From the NCBI GenBank assembly GCA_022592435.1, contig JABYQS010000917.1:1-11237 (forward strand): a stretch of 11,237 bases of DNA, given 5' to 3'. Numbering within the stretch: the stretch's first letter is position 1; each line of letters starts with the position of its first letter. Below the pieces are notes generated by a model that was not told the DNA's origin, ran no database searches, and saw only the letters and a program-made list of their open reading frames with translations. A program made the position numbers and the translations under genes. Origin of the DNA: Cerioporus squamosus (lineage: Eukaryota > Basidiomycota > Agaricomycetes > Polyporales > Polyporaceae). Shown here one piece after another: positions 9,620 through 11,237 of the stretch.

Positions 9620-10101
9620 CGTAACCGCCGCCACCGTCTCTCAGGTTTTACGATTTACCCCGCTGCGGTGGCGGCGCGCCTACTCCACCATCTAGCGGTG
9701 ACACAACAAATTCTGACGGTCTGATTTGAGAGTGAGTCAGGGAGGGAAGTCTAACCTGCCTAGGGATAGCTTTGAGTGTACCGTATGAATGGGGTCTTCG
9801 CAGCGGAGGTTTGGGGCACTCACACATGCTTGGGACGTCATGGCCACAACCTCAGTCGAGTCAGCACCGGAGCTGAAAGTCGGACAGCAGCGCGACAGTA
9901 GGCAAAAATTGTCTCACAACGAGGAGTCCATTAGCACATTGACTTCGGCACGGTGGCACTGTCCCTGAACGCCAGTCGCACGACACTCTGCGTGCTGGAG
10001 CAGGGGCACCTAGCCTAAGTTGGGAGCGCAACTTGCACGAATCCCTCCAGTAACTCTGTGGGATTGCGCAAGATGAGCTGGTTACGTAGCCACGAGTGAA
10101 T

Positions 10102-10734
10102 TCAGGACTCCGACAAGATCGTTGCTTCGGTCGATCCGTGATCGAGTAGAGATGTGGCGACATCAGCGGGTGCCACGCAACTTGAAGCAATCGGCACAAA
10201 GATACGGTCCCCACTAGCTTCATAAGTCTTGGGTGGCCACGTCGTGGTACCGAGTATTAGCAGGCGAGTAGGATCGCAGCTACCGATGATCATCACATCT
10301 TCTTACCTCGGGACAGGCGGACGAAGTCCTCGGGACTGACGGACCCTACAAGTTTCAACCCTTGCTGCGTCATGATGATACCCTTGTTCTTGACAAATGG
10401 GTCAGCCTTCGGGAGCTCTGCCGCAACGTCACATTCAGCTGGAGACCTCGAGATGTTTGTCACCGATCACTGTCGTTGACGAGACGGTTTGCCCAACAAG
10501 GAGAAGGGGCGACATGAGCACAACAACCTCCAGAATCTTACATGTCACTTACAGCTTACGAGCTCGAGATAGGTAGACGCAACTCGCGAGCGGGGAGAGG
10601 ACGTCCGGACGGTAGTGCGTGGTAGTGCGGTAAGCAACACATATAACTTGTACCTTAGACTCGAATTGGTAGCGGAGCTTGTATTCGTGGGAAGCGATTA
10701 GGCACTCGCACGTGGCCACGATTCGAGCGCTCAT
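10102..10734 (-). CDS. Possible small spliced gene of unknown function, one apparent frameshift
   Basis: Minus-strand ATG at 10734 opens 27 codons (MSARIVATCECLIASHEYK, then LRYQFESK) ending exactly at a GTACAAGT donor (10653). After a possible 117-bp intron, 10536-10438 reads in phase (ILEVVVLMSPLLLVGQTV, then SSTTVIGDKHLEVSS) to a TGA. Skipping one base at 10437 continues into 10436-10307 (ECDVAAELPKADPF, VKNKGIIMTQQGLKLVG, SVSPEDFVRLSR), which ends at a GTAAGA donor. The next intron (10306-10218, 89 bp, CTAAT branch site at 10260-10256) leads in phase to 10217-10102 (ASGDRIFVPIASS ...) and a TGA. The same frame stays open for 28 more codons after that stop. The composition looks protein-like and the splice phases agree, but I recognise no family. 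The predicted product is about 140 residues. It could be a real gene with a sequencing error, a decayed gene, or a chance assembly of open frames. Confidence 0.28.
10611..10630. repeat. Tandem near-exact 10-bp duplication GGTAGTGCG(T/G)
   Basis: GGTAGTGCGT at 10611-10620 is followed directly by GGTAGTGCGG at 10621-10630. It lies inside the first proposed intron of the minus-strand candidate gene and looks like a small slippage duplication. Confidence 0.45.
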
Positions 10735-10802
10735 GGCTCATCGGCGCGCGCGTTGGGTATGTAGGACCTCGTCCTCATCGTCGGCCACGACGAGCACGAC
10801 TG
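10735..10802. promoter_or_regulatory. Short divergent promoter region upstream of USO1
   Basis: Only 68 bp separate the USO1 ATG from the ATG of the candidate minus-strand gene. No TATA box is seen. If the minus-strand gene is real, the two share a very compact bidirectional promoter with overlapping 5' leaders; if not, USO1 control elements extend further left. Confidence 0.3.
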
Positions 10803-11237
10803 ATGGAGTTCCTCTCTCAGATTAACATCGCACTGCGTGGCCCTACTGGACAACCTCAGTCTGCTGCGGACACCATCTCTCGTCTTGCCGATCGTCTCTC
10901 GCCGTCGACACTCCTCGCCGACCGACGCGCCGCAGTACTTGCGCTCAAGGGCCTCGCTCGAGACTGGAAGGCGGACGTCGGGGAACGCGCACTCCCTGGT
11001 CTCATTGATGTGCTGCAGAATGACGCGGAGGTGGATGCGGACATCGGCAAGGCGGTACTGGAGACCCTGATCATCCTTTGCGAAGTCGAGGAGAATGCGC
11101 CGGCAGCATCCCGCGAGCTTGGCTACAGGAACACCGATGCCGTTCTGGCCGAGGAAAAGGTCCCACAGAAGCTGTTTGCTCGCTTGCCGACCAGTCGTTC
11201 TATCTGAGGTACTCGGCACTTCAGTTTCTCTCAGTAC
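10803..11237 (+). CDS. USO1: USO1/p115 vesicle-tethering factor, N-terminal fragment cut by the window edge
   Basis: Uso1 (animal p115) is a long coiled-coil tether that links COPII/COPI vesicles to Golgi membranes and cooperates with Ypt1/Rab1 and SNAREs. The ATG at 10803 starts MEFLSQINIALRGPTG, followed by SAADTISRLADRLSPSTLLA, DRRAAVLALKGLARDWK, RALPGLIDVLQNDAEVDADI and GKAVLETL. These are characteristic of the fungal Uso1 armadillo-like globular head. The frame is clean to AEEKVPQKLFA (Ala codon ending at 11180). The family continuation LADQSFYLRYSALQFLS is encoded from 11183 in a frame one base away, so one base appears to be missing around 11181-11183; as written the frame stops at 11205-11207. 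No intron borders explain the shift. Only about 145 of the usual roughly 700-1800 residues are inside the window; the rest of the head and the coiled coil lie beyond the right edge. Confidence 0.92.

Noticed and set aside
10731..11219. 162-codon minus-strand frame opposite USO1
   Set aside because: It is the antisense shadow of a strongly recognised USO1 coding sequence.

Overview
The window looks like nuclear DNA of a filamentous basidiomycete fungus, most probably an Agaricomycete. The evidence is three recognisable eukaryotic genes with short introns (about 50-90 bp, one of 191 bp), GT...AG borders, CTGAC/CTAAT-type branch points close to the acceptor, moderately GC-rich coding DNA, and protein sequences that read like basidiomycete versions of their families. 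Nothing here looks bacterial, viral or organellar. I see no tRNA, rRNA, CRISPR array or intact mobile element.

Layout. (1) 312-1348, minus strand: CWC15, a spliceosome (Prp19/NTC-associated) protein with five introns. Its conserved blocks are all present, but four single-base shifts interrupt the frame. (2) 1349-5301: about 4 kb with no convincing gene. It holds a perfect 18-bp palindrome with flanking direct repeats, a 14-bp palindrome, some short tandem repeats and one weak spliced reading frame. (3) 5302-7524, plus strand: a TATA box followed by a clean five-exon gene for a 578-residue PLP-dependent class V aminotransferase of the molybdenum-cofactor-sulfurase N-domain type. It lacks the MOSC domain. 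(4) 7525-10101: mostly featureless, with intron-like signals on the minus strand at 9286-9619. (5) 10102-10734, minus strand: a possible small spliced gene of unknown function with one apparent frameshift. (6) 10803 to the right edge, plus strand: the start of USO1 (p115 vesicle-tethering factor), also with one apparent single-base deletion.

The three recognised genes serve unrelated housekeeping or metabolic roles (splicing, sulfur/PLP chemistry, ER-Golgi transport) and show no sign of forming a pathway or cluster. The most notable pattern is single-base indels in two normally conserved genes next to a fully intact 1.7-kb coding sequence. This points either to residual assembly errors or to local gene decay, and it limits how far the 'empty' stretches can be trusted. 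I did not find a convincing undescribed biological system.
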